Source: Paraburkholderia hayleyella
GTDB taxonomy: Bacteria; Pseudomonadota; Gammaproteobacteria; Burkholderiales; Burkholderiaceae
Reading direction: 5' to 3'
Length of the DNA: 64,000 nt
Assembly (NCBI RefSeq): GCF_009455685.1
Contig: NZ_QPES01000001.1
Coordinates: 1,550,001-1,614,000 of the forward strand
Shown here: positions 20,001-31,500 of the stretch, one piece after another
Position numbering within the stretch: the first letter of the stretch is position 1
Layout of the letters: each line of letters begins with the position of its first letter
The notes under the pieces: model-generated
What the model was told of the DNA's origin: nothing
Seen by the model: the letters and a program-made list of their open reading frames with translations, nothing else
Database searches by the model: none
Made by a program: the position numbers and the translations under genes

Positions 20001-23000
20001 GGGTGTCGAAATACGCGGCGTTCAACTCGACGGACACGCTGGCAAGCGCCAGTGGAGCCGATGCGGTAGCGCTGGGCATGGGCACGCTGGCGAGCGGCAA
20101 GAATGCGGTGGCGCTGGGTGCGAACTCGGTGGCGGAGCGCGACAACAGCATTTCGGTGGGGCGAGCGGAAATCAAGGATGGCGTCACGGGCAATGTGACG
20201 CAGACGGAGATCACGCGTCAGATCACGAATGTAGCCGATGGCACGCAGGCGAAAGACGCGGTGAACTGGAGCCAGCTCGATGCAGTGACCGTGGCGCAGA
20301 CCACGGCGGTGACGAAAGCGCAGGCGGCGGCGGATACCGCGCAATCGGGTCTGAACACGCTGGATAGTTTGGCGGTGAAGTACGACAGCACGTCGAAGGA
20401 CCAGGTGACGCTGGGCGGCACAGGCACGAGCGGCACGGTGACGCTGGGCAATGTCAAGGCGGGCCTCGCCAGCAACGATGCAGTGAACGTGTCGCAACTG
20501 AAGCCGGTGGTTGATGCGCTGGGTGGCGGTGCGACGCTGGATGCGAAGACGGGCGCGGTGAGCGGCCCGTCGTATGCGATCCAGGGGAGTACGTACACCA
20601 CGGTGGGCAGCGCGCTGGACAAGCTGGACACGGCGACAACCAAAAACAGCGGCGATATCACGACACTGAATTCAACCGTGAACTCGATTACGGGTGGGGT
20701 TTCGAAATACGCGGCGTTCAACTCGACGGGAACGATGGCAAGCGCCAGCGGCGCCGATGCGGTAGCGCTGGGCATGGGCACGCTGGCGAGCGGCAAGAAT
20801 GCAGTGGCGCTGGGCGCGAACTCGGTGGCGGAGCGTGACGACAGCGTTTCGGTGGGGCGAGCGGAAGTGAAGGACGGCGCCACGGGCAATGTGACGCAGA
20901 CGGAGATCACACGTCAGATCACGAATGTGGCCGATGGCACGCAGGCGAAAGATGCGGTGAACAAGGGTCAGCTCGATACGGTGAATACGGCGGCGGCGAC
21001 AGCCCAAACGGCTGCCGACAAGGCCCAGGCCGGACTGAACACGCTCGATGGCCTGGCCGTGAAATACGACAGCACGTCGAAAGACAGGGTGACGCTGGGT
21101 GGAGCCGGCACGAGCGGCACGGTGACACTGGGCAACGTCAAGGCGGGCCTCGCCAGCAATGACGCAGTGAACGTATCGCAACTGAAGCCGGTGGTTGAAG
21201 CGCTGGGCGGCGGTGCGACGATGGATGCGAAGACCGGCGCAGTGAGCGGTCCGTCATACGCCATCCAGGGCAGCACCTTCACCACGGTAGGCGGCGCGCT
21301 GGGCAAGCTGGATACGGCGACAACCAAAAACACCGGCGACATCACGACACTGAATTCAACGGTGAACTCGATTACGGGTGGGGTTTCGAAATACGCGGCG
21401 TTCAATTCGACAGGGGCGCTGGCAAGCGCTAGTGGAGCCGATGCGGTAGCGCTGGGCATGGGCACGCTGGCGAGCGGCAAGAATGCGGTGGCGTTGGGCG
21501 CGAACTCGGTGGCCGAGCGTGACAACAGCCTCTCGGTGGGGCGAGCGGAAATCAAGGACGGCGTCACGGGCAAGGTGACGCAGACGGAGATCACGCGTCA
21601 GATCACGAATGTGGCCGACGGCACGCAGGCGAAAGACGCGGTGAACCGTGGCCAGCTCGACGGGGTGAGCACGACGCTGACCACGGCGGTGACGAAAGCG
21701 CAGGCCGCAGCAGATACCGCGCAGTCGGGTCTGAATACGCTGGAAGGTCTGGCGGTGAAATACGACAGCACGTCGAAGGACCAGGTAACGCTGGGCGGCG
21801 CAGGTACCACCGGTACGGTGACGCTGGGCAACGTCAAAGCGGGCCTCGCCAGCAATGACGCAGTGAACGTATCGCAACTGAAGCCGGTGGTTGAGGCGCT
21901 GGGCGGCGGTGCGACGATGGATGCGAAGACGGGCGCGGTGAGCGGCCCGTCGTATGCGATCCAGGGCAGCACCTTCACCACGGTGGGCAGCGCACTCGGC
22001 AAACTCGACACGGCGACGACGAAAAACACCGGTGACATCACCACGGTCAACAGCACACTGAACAACCTCACCAGCGGCACAGCAGGCCTGGTGCAGCAGG
22101 ACGCGACGACCAAGGCGATCACGGTGGCCAGCGGCACGGCAGGCACATCGGTGAATATTGCGGGCACGGCAGGCGAGCGCCAGTTGAAGGGTGTGGCCGC
22201 AGGCACGGCGGATACGGACGGCGTGAACCTGAAACAGCTCAAGGGCATGGGTGTGACCACCGATACGGCAGGCAATGTCACGAACGCTTTCGTGGCCTAC
22301 GACAGCACGTCGAAAGACCGGGTGACGCTGGGTGGCACAGGTACCACCGGCACGGTGACGCTGGGCAACGTCAAGGATGGCGTAGCGGCGACAGACGCGG
22401 TGAATCGCGGCCAGCTCGATGTAGTGAGCGCGGTGGCGGCGAAAAACGCAAGCGACATCACGACACTGAACACAACGGTCAATACGGTCAACAACGGCGG
22501 CAGCCGCTATTTCAGGACGGCAGGTCTGAACGACGGCACCGATGACGCGAAGGCGAGCGGCAAGAACAGCATCGCAGTAGGTGCGAACTCGGTGGCTGAC
22601 CGGGACAACAGCCTCTCGGTGGGGCGAGCGGAAATCAAGGACGGCGTCACGGGCAAGGTGACGCAGACAGAGATCACGCGTCAGATCACGAATGTAGCCG
22701 ACGGCACGCAGGCGAAAGACGCGGTGAACCGTGGCCAGCTCGATGGAGTGAACACGGCGCTGACCACGGCAGTGACGAAAGCGCAGACCGCAGCGGATAC
22801 CGCGCAGTCGGGTCTGAATACGCTGGAAGGCCTGGCGGTGAAGTACGACAGCACGTCGAAAGACCGGGTGACGCTGGGCGGCGCAGGTACCACCGGCACA
22901 GTGACACTGGGCAACGTCAAGGCAGGCCTCACCAGCAATGACGCAGTGAACGTATCGCAACTCAAGCCCATGGTTGAAGCGCTGGGCGGCGGTGCGACGA

Positions 23001-24964
23001 TGGATGCCAAGACGGGTGCGGTGAGCGGCCCGTCGTATGCGATCCAGGGCGGCACGTACACCACGGTAGGCGGTGCTTTGGGCAAGCTGGACACGGCGAC
23101 GACCAAAAACACCGGTGACATCACCACGATCAACAGCACGCTGAGCAACCTCACCAGCGGCACAGCAGGCCTGGTGCAGCAGGACGCGACGACCAAGGCG
23201 ATCACGGTGGCCAGCGGCACGGCAGGCACGTCGGTGAATATCGCGGGCACGGCAGGCGAGCGCCAGTTGAAGGGTGTGGCCGCAGGCACGGCGGATACGG
23301 ACGGCGTGAACCTGAAGCAGCTCCAGAGCATAGGGCTGAGCATCGATGCGGCAGGCAATGTCACGAACGCCTTCATGGCCTACGACAGCACGTCGAAAGA
23401 CAGGGCGACACTGGGCGGCGCGGGCGTGACTAACACGGTAGCACTGGGCAACATCAAGGCGGGCCTTACCGGCAACGACGCGGTGAACGTATCGCAACTG
23501 AAGCCGGTGGTTGAAGCGCTGGGCGGTGGCGCGGCGCTGGATGCCAAGACGGGCGCGGTCACGGGCCCGTCGTACACGATCCAGGGCAACACCTACACCA
23601 CGGTAGGCAGCGCGCTGGGCAAACTGGACACGGCGACGACAAAAAACACCGGCGACATCACGAGCCTGTCGACGACGCTGAACAACCTCAACACGGGCAC
23701 GACGGGCCTGGTGCAGCAGGACGCGACGAGTCTCGACCTGACGGTCGCCAAAGCGAGCGGCGGCAACAAGGTGGATTTCACGGGCACGGCGGGCATGCGG
23801 GTGCTGACCGGGGTGCAAGCAGGCGAGCTGTCGGCGGCCAGCCACGACGCGGTGAATGGCGCGCAACTGTACGCGACGAACACCAACGTGACGAAGAACA
23901 GCGGCGACATCACGGCGCTGAACACGACGGTGACGCAGATTGCGAACGACATCAAGAGCCGCGGGCTGGGCCTCGTGATCCAGGACCGCCAGACGGGCGA
24001 CATCATGGTGGCCCAAAACCTGGGCGGCAGCATGGTGGACATCGGCGGCAGTGGCGGCCCACGGGTGCTGACCGGCGTGGCCAATGGCGTGAACAATCGG
24101 GACGTAGCCACGATTGCGCAGCTCAAGGCGGTGGGGTGGGTCGATCCGTCGGGCAAGACGATGGGCGCGGTGGTCTACGACGACTTGAGTCACGGGCAAG
24201 CCACGCTGGGCGGCGCAGGTGGCACGAAACTGGACAACGTGGCGAACGGCCGGGTGGCCGAGGGCAGCCGGGAAGCGGTCAATGGCAGTCAGTTTTACGC
24301 GCTGCAGCAGTCGTACGAGGCGCAATACAACGCGCTCAGCGGCAAGATCGGCACGTTTGACGGCCCGGTTGACGATACCCAGAACCGGCCAGCATCCGGT
24401 GGCACGGGTACAGATACGGGTACGGATACGGACCTGGTGAGAGCCGGCACGGGCAACAACGGCATCGTGCTGAGCCCACCCGATAGCAGTGCCCTGGCTT
24501 CAGGCGATCAGGCCTTGGCGCTGGGGGCGGGCGCACAGGCCAGCGGAGCGAATTCGGTCGCGCTGGGCCAGGGCTCGATAGCCGATGAGGCGAATGTCGT
24601 GTCGCTGGGCTCGGAGGGCCATGAGCGGCGCCTGGGCAACATCGCGCCGGGCGTCCGAGAGACGGATGTGGTCAATGTGGGTCAGTTGCAGCAGGGGTTG
24701 GATGGCCTGCGCGGCGACATGAACCAGATGGCGCGCCACGCCTATGCCGGGGTGGCCGCCGCGATGGCAATGCCGAACCTGTCACCGTCGGGCCCTGGCA
24801 AAACATCGGTGGGCGGCGGCATTGCGAATTACCGGGGCGGCAATGCGGTCGGCGTTGGCCTTGCATACCGGACGCTCAACAACAAATGGCGAGTGCAAGG
24901 CGCGGTATCGCTGACCTCGACGGGCTCAACCTCGTCGCGGGTACAGGTCGATTACGCGTTCTGA
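17048..24964 (+). CDS. YadA-type trimeric autotransporter adhesin 2
   Basis: Close paralogue of adhesin 1, 2638 residues, with the same order: ESPR (residues 1-26), hydrophobic core, a head region of its own (residues about 88-170, including SIQWGWSSIAIG), long head/neck/stalk array and C-terminal YadA anchor ending VQVDYAF. The N-terminal about 85 residues are almost the same as in adhesin 1, while the first exposed head segment differs most. Near the end it has a Gly/Thr/Asp-rich linker (GGTGTDTGTDTD) absent from adhesin 1. One 908-bp stretch is identical between the two genes. It probably arose by tandem duplication. Confidence 0.95.
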   Translation: MNKVYRIIWNASANCWTVASELARGRSKGRSCKKTDKTGRTVWNGVTGTWVTVPGQAQTRLKPPTANTMVTSLAMVLGLTGAGTAGASTLELSNEACPGGSGGIFTVGGTASAFNEGIAIGSGAKARLSCTSAATGASSIQWGWSSIAIGSNAQALSGGLALGYQAYASGADSLAFGVNTIAKGSRSVALGSGSSDGGRDNVVSVGLGNEILQKPPGASGSVPNANLAPKARQIINMAAGTQDTDAVNVSQLKGVTTALGGGATVAADGTVTAPSYVVQGSTFGNVGAALASLNTATTKNTGDITTLNTGTTVNTINNGGSRYFKTAGLNDGTDDAKASGKNAVALGANSVAERDNSVSVGRAEIKDGTGAVTQSGITRQITNVADGTQAKDAVNRGQLDGVNTAAAKAQTAADKTQSGLNTLDGLAAKYDSTLKDKLTLGGAGTSGTVTLGNVKDGVAATDAVNRGQLDAVNVALNTAVTKAQAAADKAQSGLNTLDGLAAKYDSTSKDRMTLGGAGTTGTVTLGNVRDGVAATDAVNRGQLDGVSTAAAKAQTAADTAQSGLNTLDGLAVKYDSTSKDRVTLGGAGTTGTVTLGNVKAGLTSNDAVNVSQLKPVVEALGGGATLDAKTGAVSGPSYAIQEGTYTTVGGALGKLDTATTKNTGDITTLNSAVDSIKGGVSKYAVFNSAGTMASASGADAVALGMGTLASGKNAVALGANSVAERDDSISVGRAEVKDGVTGTVTQTEITRQITNVADGTQAKDAVNRGQLDGVNTALTTAVTKAQAAADTAQSGLNTLDGLAAKYDSTSKDRLTLGGAGTTGTVTLGNVKDGVAATDAVNRGQLDGVNTAQTTAVTKAQAAADTVQSGLNTLDGLAVKYDSTSKDQVTLGGTGTTGTVTLGNVKAGLASNDAVNVSQLKPVVEALGGGATLDAKTGAVSGPSYAIQGSTYTTVGSALGKLDTATTKNTGDITTLNSAVDSIKGGVSKYAAFNSTDTLASASGADAVALGMGTLASGKNAVALGANSVAERDNSISVGRAEIKDGVTGNVTQTEITRQITNVADGTQAKDAVNWSQLDAVTVAQTTAVTKAQAAADTAQSGLNTLDSLAVKYDSTSKDQVTLGGTGTSGTVTLGNVKAGLASNDAVNVSQLKPVVDALGGGATLDAKTGAVSGPSYAIQGSTYTTVGSALDKLDTATTKNSGDITTLNSTVNSITGGVSKYAAFNSTGTMASASGADAVALGMGTLASGKNAVALGANSVAERDDSVSVGRAEVKDGATGNVTQTEITRQITNVADGTQAKDAVNKGQLDTVNTAAATAQTAADKAQAGLNTLDGLAVKYDSTSKDRVTLGGAGTSGTVTLGNVKAGLASNDAVNVSQLKPVVEALGGGATMDAKTGAVSGPSYAIQGSTFTTVGGALGKLDTATTKNTGDITTLNSTVNSITGGVSKYAAFNSTGALASASGADAVALGMGTLASGKNAVALGANSVAERDNSLSVGRAEIKDGVTGKVTQTEITRQITNVADGTQAKDAVNRGQLDGVSTTLTTAVTKAQAAADTAQSGLNTLEGLAVKYDSTSKDQVTLGGAGTTGTVTLGNVKAGLASNDAVNVSQLKPVVEALGGGATMDAKTGAVSGPSYAIQGSTFTTVGSALGKLDTATTKNTGDITTVNSTLNNLTSGTAGLVQQDATTKAITVASGTAGTSVNIAGTAGERQLKGVAAGTADTDGVNLKQLKGMGVTTDTAGNVTNAFVAYDSTSKDRVTLGGTGTTGTVTLGNVKDGVAATDAVNRGQLDVVSAVAAKNASDITTLNTTVNTVNNGGSRYFRTAGLNDGTDDAKASGKNSIAVGANSVADRDNSLSVGRAEIKDGVTGKVTQTEITRQITNVADGTQAKDAVNRGQLDGVNTALTTAVTKAQTAADTAQSGLNTLEGLAVKYDSTSKDRVTLGGAGTTGTVTLGNVKAGLTSNDAVNVSQLKPMVEALGGGATMDAKTGAVSGPSYAIQGGTYTTVGGALGKLDTATTKNTGDITTINSTLSNLTSGTAGLVQQDATTKAITVASGTAGTSVNIAGTAGERQLKGVAAGTADTDGVNLKQLQSIGLSIDAAGNVTNAFMAYDSTSKDRATLGGAGVTNTVALGNIKAGLTGNDAVNVSQLKPVVEALGGGAALDAKTGAVTGPSYTIQGNTYTTVGSALGKLDTATTKNTGDITSLSTTLNNLNTGTTGLVQQDATSLDLTVAKASGGNKVDFTGTAGMRVLTGVQAGELSAASHDAVNGAQLYATNTNVTKNSGDITALNTTVTQIANDIKSRGLGLVIQDRQTGDIMVAQNLGGSMVDIGGSGGPRVLTGVANGVNNRDVATIAQLKAVGWVDPSGKTMGAVVYDDLSHGQATLGGAGGTKLDNVANGRVAEGSREAVNGSQFYALQQSYEAQYNALSGKIGTFDGPVDDTQNRPASGGTGTDTGTDTDLVRAGTGNNGIVLSPPDSSALASGDQALALGAGAQASGANSVALGQGSIADEANVVSLGSEGHERRLGNIAPGVRETDVVNVGQLQQGLDGLRGDMNQMARHAYAGVAAAMAMPNLSPSGPGKTSVGGGIANYRGGNAVGVGLAYRTLNNKWRVQGAVSLTSTGSTSSRVQVDYAF
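20930..21837 (+). repeat. 908-bp segment identical to 12457-13364
   Basis: Partner of the identical segment in adhesin 1. Reading both copies side by side shows no difference between the bounding mismatches. Confidence 0.85.
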
Positions 24965-25504
24965 GCCTTCCGTTGGCGCGCGGCCTTCCGGATTATGGAT
25001 GAAGGGTCTTTACGCGTTTGATTCTTGCCATACCTGGCACATGAACCTTCCCCGGCCAGACGGCGATGAGTTGCTCTGTCGAGGGATGATCTGAAGGTAG
25101 CGAAAGGCGTGCAGGCAGCACGTGTTTCAGGCCTGTTTTCAGACTTGTTTGCAGGCCTGCTAAATTCTTCGCTGCACTATCTCCCCGAAAAATCGGGATA
25201 AGACAAATCTTAAAAATATCGTGGTTTTGATTGGCCCGGGCTGTTGCCAGACGGCAAGGGTGGCAGGCTATTTTGTTGCGCAATCTCAAATTTTGCAGAA
25301 TAAATTGCTCTGAGATTGGGCGTTGAGGATATTAATCTTCTATTTCATGAGTGTAAGTTATTGTATTGAAAGTGTTTTCTGCTATGTGAAGAAATGTCAG
25401 CGAATGATTGACAAGGCCTTTTATTAAGATTGGTCCTATTCATTCTTATTCCATAAAGCATGATATTCAAGGCATTGAATAAAGACTCTTTTCCGGGATA
25501 AGGC
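24965..25504. other. 540-base gap between adhesins 2 and 3
   Basis: No gene is supported. After a short GC-rich stretch with the conserved post-stop sequence, it contains the third copy of the adhesin leader from 25083 to the start codon. Confidence 0.7.
25083..25504 (+). promoter_or_regulatory. conserved adhesin leader, copy 3
   Basis: Matches copy 1 across its full length, including the hairpin CCCGA-AAAA-TCGGG, with more divergence in the middle (about 25295-25400). A TTGACA hexamer sits in GATTGACAAGGCC where copies 1 and 2 have TTGATG; it could be a -35 box, but no -10 at standard spacing is obvious. The last 75 bases are nearly the same as in the other copies. Confidence 0.7.
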
Positions 25505-28500
25505 ATGAATAAGGTCTATCGTGTCGTTCGCAACAAGAAGACTGGTGTGTGGATGGTCGCGCCTGAAACTGCGACCGGCAATCGTAAGACGAAAGCAGTG
25601 GTTCATCTTGCTTCTTCTTTATCGTTGGTCATGGGTGTACTTGGTCTTCCGGCCGAGGTGTACGCGGTCGGCACGCAACTGGGTACCTGCGCCAAAGCGC
25701 CGGATATCAGCAGTATCGCAATTGCTACGGGTACGGCTGACTGTACGAGCGCGAATGGAGTAACTTCGATTGCCATCGGCCACGGTTCGACGGCTGGTGG
25801 AGGCGGAAGCGGCACATCTATTGGAGGAGTAGGAGCGGGCGACTGGAATCAGCTTTCCATTGGCGTTAGGTCTACCGCTTCTGGTGCATCCTCGATGGCA
25901 CTGGGTGTCGGAGTCAAAACTGCAGGCGTTGCTGCTGTTGGGATTGGGTATAACGTGGCTGCCTCTGCGAACTCGGCCGTTGCGCTCGGGGAATCAGCGG
26001 CGGCATCAGGCGTCGCCAGCACCGCTGTTGGGGCGCTTGCCAATGCCACTGCGGATAATGCAATGGCGTTCGGGCGCAGTGCCAAGGCTTCGGGGGTCAG
26101 TTCCGCGGCTATTGGGTATAACGCGAACGCGACGGGCGCCAGTGCCGTTGCCCTGGGCAATGCGGCCACCGCGGACCGCGACAATACGGTATCGATTGGT
26201 TCGTCCACCCTGAAGCGCCAGCTCGTCAACCTGGCCGCAGGCACCGCTGATAACGACGCGGTCAACGTTGGCCAGCTCAAGGGCATCACCACGGCGCTGG
26301 GCGGCGGTGCCGCCGTTGCCGCCGATGGCTCGATCACGGCGCCGTCCTATGCTGTTCAAGGCGGCACCTTTGGCAATGTCGGCGCGGCCCTTGCCAGCCT
26401 GAACACCGCGACCAATACCAACGCCGGCAATATCAAAGAACTCGCGTCCCGCTTCGTGGCGAACGGCGGTGGTAGTGCCACGGCGACTGGCTCAGGAGAC
26501 ATCGCGATTGGCTCGGGAGCAAGCGCCAAAGCGGGTTCAGGCGAAGGTGCCATTGCCATTGGTCTGAATGCCTCGGCAGGCGTTGAGGGGAATACCGGTG
26601 CCATTGCGCTTGGCGCAACAGCGAGTGCAGGTTCAAACCGCACTGTGGCGGTAGGTTATGGCGCTACGGCTACGGTGACCAGTGCGATAGCGCTCGGGAA
26701 TCGGTCGAGTGCTACGGGGTCCAGTGCGATAGCGCTGGGGGGTGGTCGAGTGCTACGGCATCCAGTGCGATAGCGCTCGGAAATGCGTCGAGTGCTACGG
26801 GTTCCGATAGCATTGCCATGGGACGACAAGCGATAGCCAGTCATACTGATGGATTCGGTATGGCATTAGGCGCCACGTCCACATCAAGTGGCAAATATGC
26901 AATTGCACTGGGTGGGGGAACGACCGCCTCGGCAGCGAATTCCGTCGCAATCGGTGCCAATTCCGTTGCAAGCCGTGACAATTCGGTGTCGCTCGGCTCA
27001 AGCACCCAACAACGCCAGCTCGTCAATCTGGCCGCAGGCACGGAAGCGACGGATGCGGTGAACAAGGGCCAGCTCGATGCAATAAATACAGCGCTGACCG
27101 CCGCGACGACGAAGGCGCAAGCCACAGCGGATGATGCGAAGACAAAACTCAGCACGCTGGATGGCCTGGCCGTGAAATACGACAGCACGTCGAAAGACAG
27201 GGTGACGCTGGGCGGTGCAGGCACGACCGGCACGGTGACACTGGGCAACGTCAAGGCGGGCACGGCTGACACCGATGCGGTGAACAAGGGTCAGCTCGAT
27301 ACGGTACAAACGGCGGCGACGAAAGCCCAGACAGGGCTCAACACGCTCGACGGCCTGGCCGTGAAATACGACAGCACGTTGAAAGACAGGGTGACACTGG
27401 GCGGCACAGGCACGACCGGCACGGTAGCACTGGGCAACGTGAAGGCGGGTATCAGCAGCAATGACGCAGTGAACGTATCGCAACTCAAGCCGATGGTCGA
27501 TGCTCTGGGCGGCGGCGCGACGATGGATGCCAAGACCGGCGCGGTGAGCGGCCCGTCGTACGCCATCCAGGGCGGCACCTACACCACGGTAGGCGATGCG
27601 CTGGGCAAGCTGGACACCATCACAACCAAAAACACCGGCGACATCACCACGATCAACGGCACGCTGAACAACCTCACCAGCGGCACAGCAGGCCTGGTGC
27701 AGCAGGACGCGACGACCAAGGCGATCACGGTGGCCAGCGGCACGGCAGGCACGACGGTGAACATCGCGGGCACGGCGGGAGACCGCCAGTTGAAGGGCAT
27801 GGCTGCAGGCACCGCTGACACGGATGGCGTGAACCTGAAGCAGCTCAAGGGCATGGGTTTGACCACTGACACGGCAGGCAAGGTCACGAACGCCTTCGTG
27901 GCCTACGACAGCACCTCGAAAGACAAGGTGACGCTGGGCGGCGCAGGCACGACCGGCACGGTGACACTCAGCAACGTCAAGGCTGGCACGGCTGACACCG
28001 ACGCGGTGAACAAGGGCCAGCTCAATACGGTACAAACGGCTGCCGACAAGGCGCAGGCCGGACTGAACACGCTCGATGGTCTGGCCGTGAAATACGACAG
28101 CACGTCGAAAGACAAGGTGACGCTGGGCGGCGCAGGCACGACCGGCACCGTGACACTCAGCAACGTCAAGGCGGGCACGGCTGACACCGACGCAGTGAAC
28201 AAGGGTCAGCTTGATGGAGTGAACACGGCGTTGAATACGGCGGTGACGAAAGCCCAAACGACAGCGGACAAAGCCCAGACAGGGCTCAACACGCTCGACG
28301 GCCTGGCCGTGAAATACGACAGCACCTTGAAAGACAAGGTGACACTGGGCGGTGCAGGCACGACCGGCACGGTGACACTCAGCAACGTCAAGGCGGGCAC
28401 GGCTGATACCGACGCAGTGAACAAGGGCCAGCTCGATACGGTACAAACGGCGGCGACGAAAGTCCAGACAGGGCTCGACACGCTGGATGGCCTGGCCGTG

Positions 28501-31500
28501 AAATACGACAGCACGTCGAAAGACAAGGTGACACTGGGCGGCGCAGGCACGACCGGCACGGCGACACTCAGCAACGTCAAGGCAGGCACGGCTGACACTG
28601 ACGCAGTGAACAAGGGCCAGCTCGATACAGTACAAACGGCTGCCGACAAGGCGCAGGCCGGACTGAACACGCTCGATGGCCTGGCCGTGAAATACGACAG
28701 CACGTCGAAAGACAAGGTGACACTGGGCGGCGCAGGCACGACCGGCACGGTAGCACTGGGCAACGTCAAGGCAGGCCTCACCAGCAATGACGCAGTGAAC
28801 GTATCGCAACTCAAGCCGATGGTCGATGCCCTGGGTGGCGGCGCGACGATGGATACCAAGACAGGTGCCGTGAGCGGCCCGTCGTATGCCATCCAGGGCG
28901 GCACCTACACCACGGTAGGCGATGCGCTGGGCAAGCTGGACACGGCCACAACCAAAAACACCGGCGACATCACCACGATCAACAGCACGCTGAGCAACAT
29001 CACTGGCGGCACAGCAGGCCTGGTGCAGCAGGATGCGACGACCAAGGCGATTACGGTGGCCAGCGGCACGGCAGGCACGACGGTGAATATCGCGGGCACG
29101 GCGGGAGACCGCCAGTTGAAGGGCATGGCCGCAGGCACCGCCGACACCGATGGCGTGAACCTGAAGCAGCTCAAGGACATGGGGTTGACCACCGACACGG
29201 CAGGCAATGTCACGAATGCCTTCGTAGCCTACGACAGCACGTCGAAAGACAAGGTGACACTGGGCGGTGCAGGCACGACCGGCACGGTGACACTCAGCAA
29301 CGTCAAGGCAGGCACGGCTGACACTGACGCAGTGAACAAGGGTCAGCTCGATACGGTACAAACGGCGGCGACAAAAGCCCAGACAGGGCTCGACACGCTC
29401 GACGGCCTGGCCGTGAAATACGACAGCACGTCGAAAGACAAGGTGACGCTGGGCGGTGCAGGCACAACCGGCACGGTAGCACTGGGCAACGTCAAAGCAG
29501 GCCTCACCAGCAACGACGCAGTGAACGTAGCGCAACTGAAGCCCATGGTCGATGCCCTGGGCGGCGGCGCGGCAATAGACGCCAAAACCGGTGCGGTGAG
29601 CGGCCCCTCTTATGGCATCCAGGGCAGCACCTACACCACGGTAGGCGATGCGCTGGGCAAGCTGGACACGGCCACGACGAAAAACACCACGGACATCACC
29701 AAAAACACGGGCGACATCACGAACCTGTCGACGGCGGTGAACACGCTCCAAAACGGCGGCAGCCGCTACTTCAAGGCAGCGGGCAAGAACGACGACACGG
29801 ATGAGGCGAAGGCAAGCGGCAAGAACAGCATCGCAATAGGCGCGAACTCCGTGGCTGAGCGTGACAACAGCCTCTCGGTGGGCCGCGCGGAAATCAAGGA
29901 CGGCACCGGTACGGTGACGCAGACGGAGATCACACGTCAGATCACGAATGTGGCCGACGGCACGCAGGCGAAAGACGCGGTGAACAAGGGTCAGCTCGAT
30001 ACGGTAAACACAGCGGCAACGAAAGCACAAACGGCCGCGGACGCGGCAAAGTCAGGGCTCGACACGCTCGATGGCCTGGCCGTGAAATACGACAGCACGT
30101 CGAAAGACCGGGTGACATTGGGTGGCGCAGGCACGAGCGGCACGGTGACACTGGGCAACGTCAAGGCAGGCATCGCCAGCAATGACGCGGTGAACGTATC
30201 GCAACTCAAGCCGATGGTCGATGCCCTCGGCGGCGGTGCGACGATGGATGCCAAGACCGGCGCGGTGAGCGGCCCGTCATACGCAATCCAGGGCAGCACC
30301 TTCACCACGGTGGGCAGCGCACTCGGCAAGCTGGACACCATCACGACGAAAAACACTGGCGACATCACCACGATCAACAGCACGCTGAGCAACATTACCA
30401 GCGGCACAGCAGGCCTGGTACAACAGGACGCGACGACCAAGGCGATCACGGTGGCCAGTGACAAGGCAGGCACGACGGTGAATATCGCGGGCACGGCAGG
30501 CGAGCGCCAGTTGAAGGGCATGGCCGCAGGCACCGCCGACACCGATGGCGTGAACCTGAAGCAGCTCAAGGGCATGGGTTTGACCACGGACACGGCAGGC
30601 AATGTCACGAACGCCTTCGTGGCCTACGACAGCACGTCAAAAGACCGGGTGACACTGGGCGGTGCGGGCACGACCGGCACGGTAGCGTTAGGCAACGTGA
30701 AAGCAGGCATCGCCAGCAACGACGCGGTGAACGTATCGCAACTCAAGCCGATGGTCGATGCTCTCGGCGGCGGCGCGACGATGGATGCCAAGACTGGCGC
30801 AGTCACCGGCCCGTCGTACGCCATCCAGGGCAGCACGTACACCACGGTGGGCAGCGCACTCGGCAAGCTCGACACGGCGACGACGAAAAACACCGGTGAC
30901 ATCACCAAAAACACCGGCGACATCACGAACCTGGCGACGACGGTCAACAACCTCAACGCAGGCACGACGGGCCTGGTGCAGCAGGATGCGAAGAGCCTCG
31001 ACGTGACGGTAGCCAAAACGAGCGGCGGCAACAAGGTGGACATCGCGGGCACGGCAGGCGTGCGGGCGCTGACCGGGGTGAAAGCCGGCGAGCTGTCGGC
31101 GGCCAGCCACGACGCGGTGAATGGCGCGCAACTGTACGCGACGAACACCAGCGTGACGAAGAACAGCGGCGACATCACGACGCTGAACACGACACTGACG
31201 CAGATGTCGAACGACATCAAAAACGGCGGGTTGGGCCTGGTGACCCAGGACAAGCAGACAGGCAACATCATGGTGGCCAGCAACCTGGGCGGCAGCCTGG
31301 TGAACGTGAGCGGCAGCGGCGGCGCACGGGTGCTGACCGGAGTGGCCAATGGCACGAATGACCGCGATGCGGTCACGATTGCCCAGCTCAAGGCGGTAGG
31401 GCTGGTCGATCCGTCCGGCAAGACGTTGGGCGCGGTGGTCTACGATGATCTGAGCCTCGGGCATGCCACGCTGGGCGGCACGAACGGCACGGTGCTGGGC

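Noticed and set aside
26737..26742. G6 tract as a phase-variation switch
   Set aside because: Six G is short for slipped-strand switching, and comparison with the sister repeats allows the lost base to be a neighbouring C; kept only as a frameshift.
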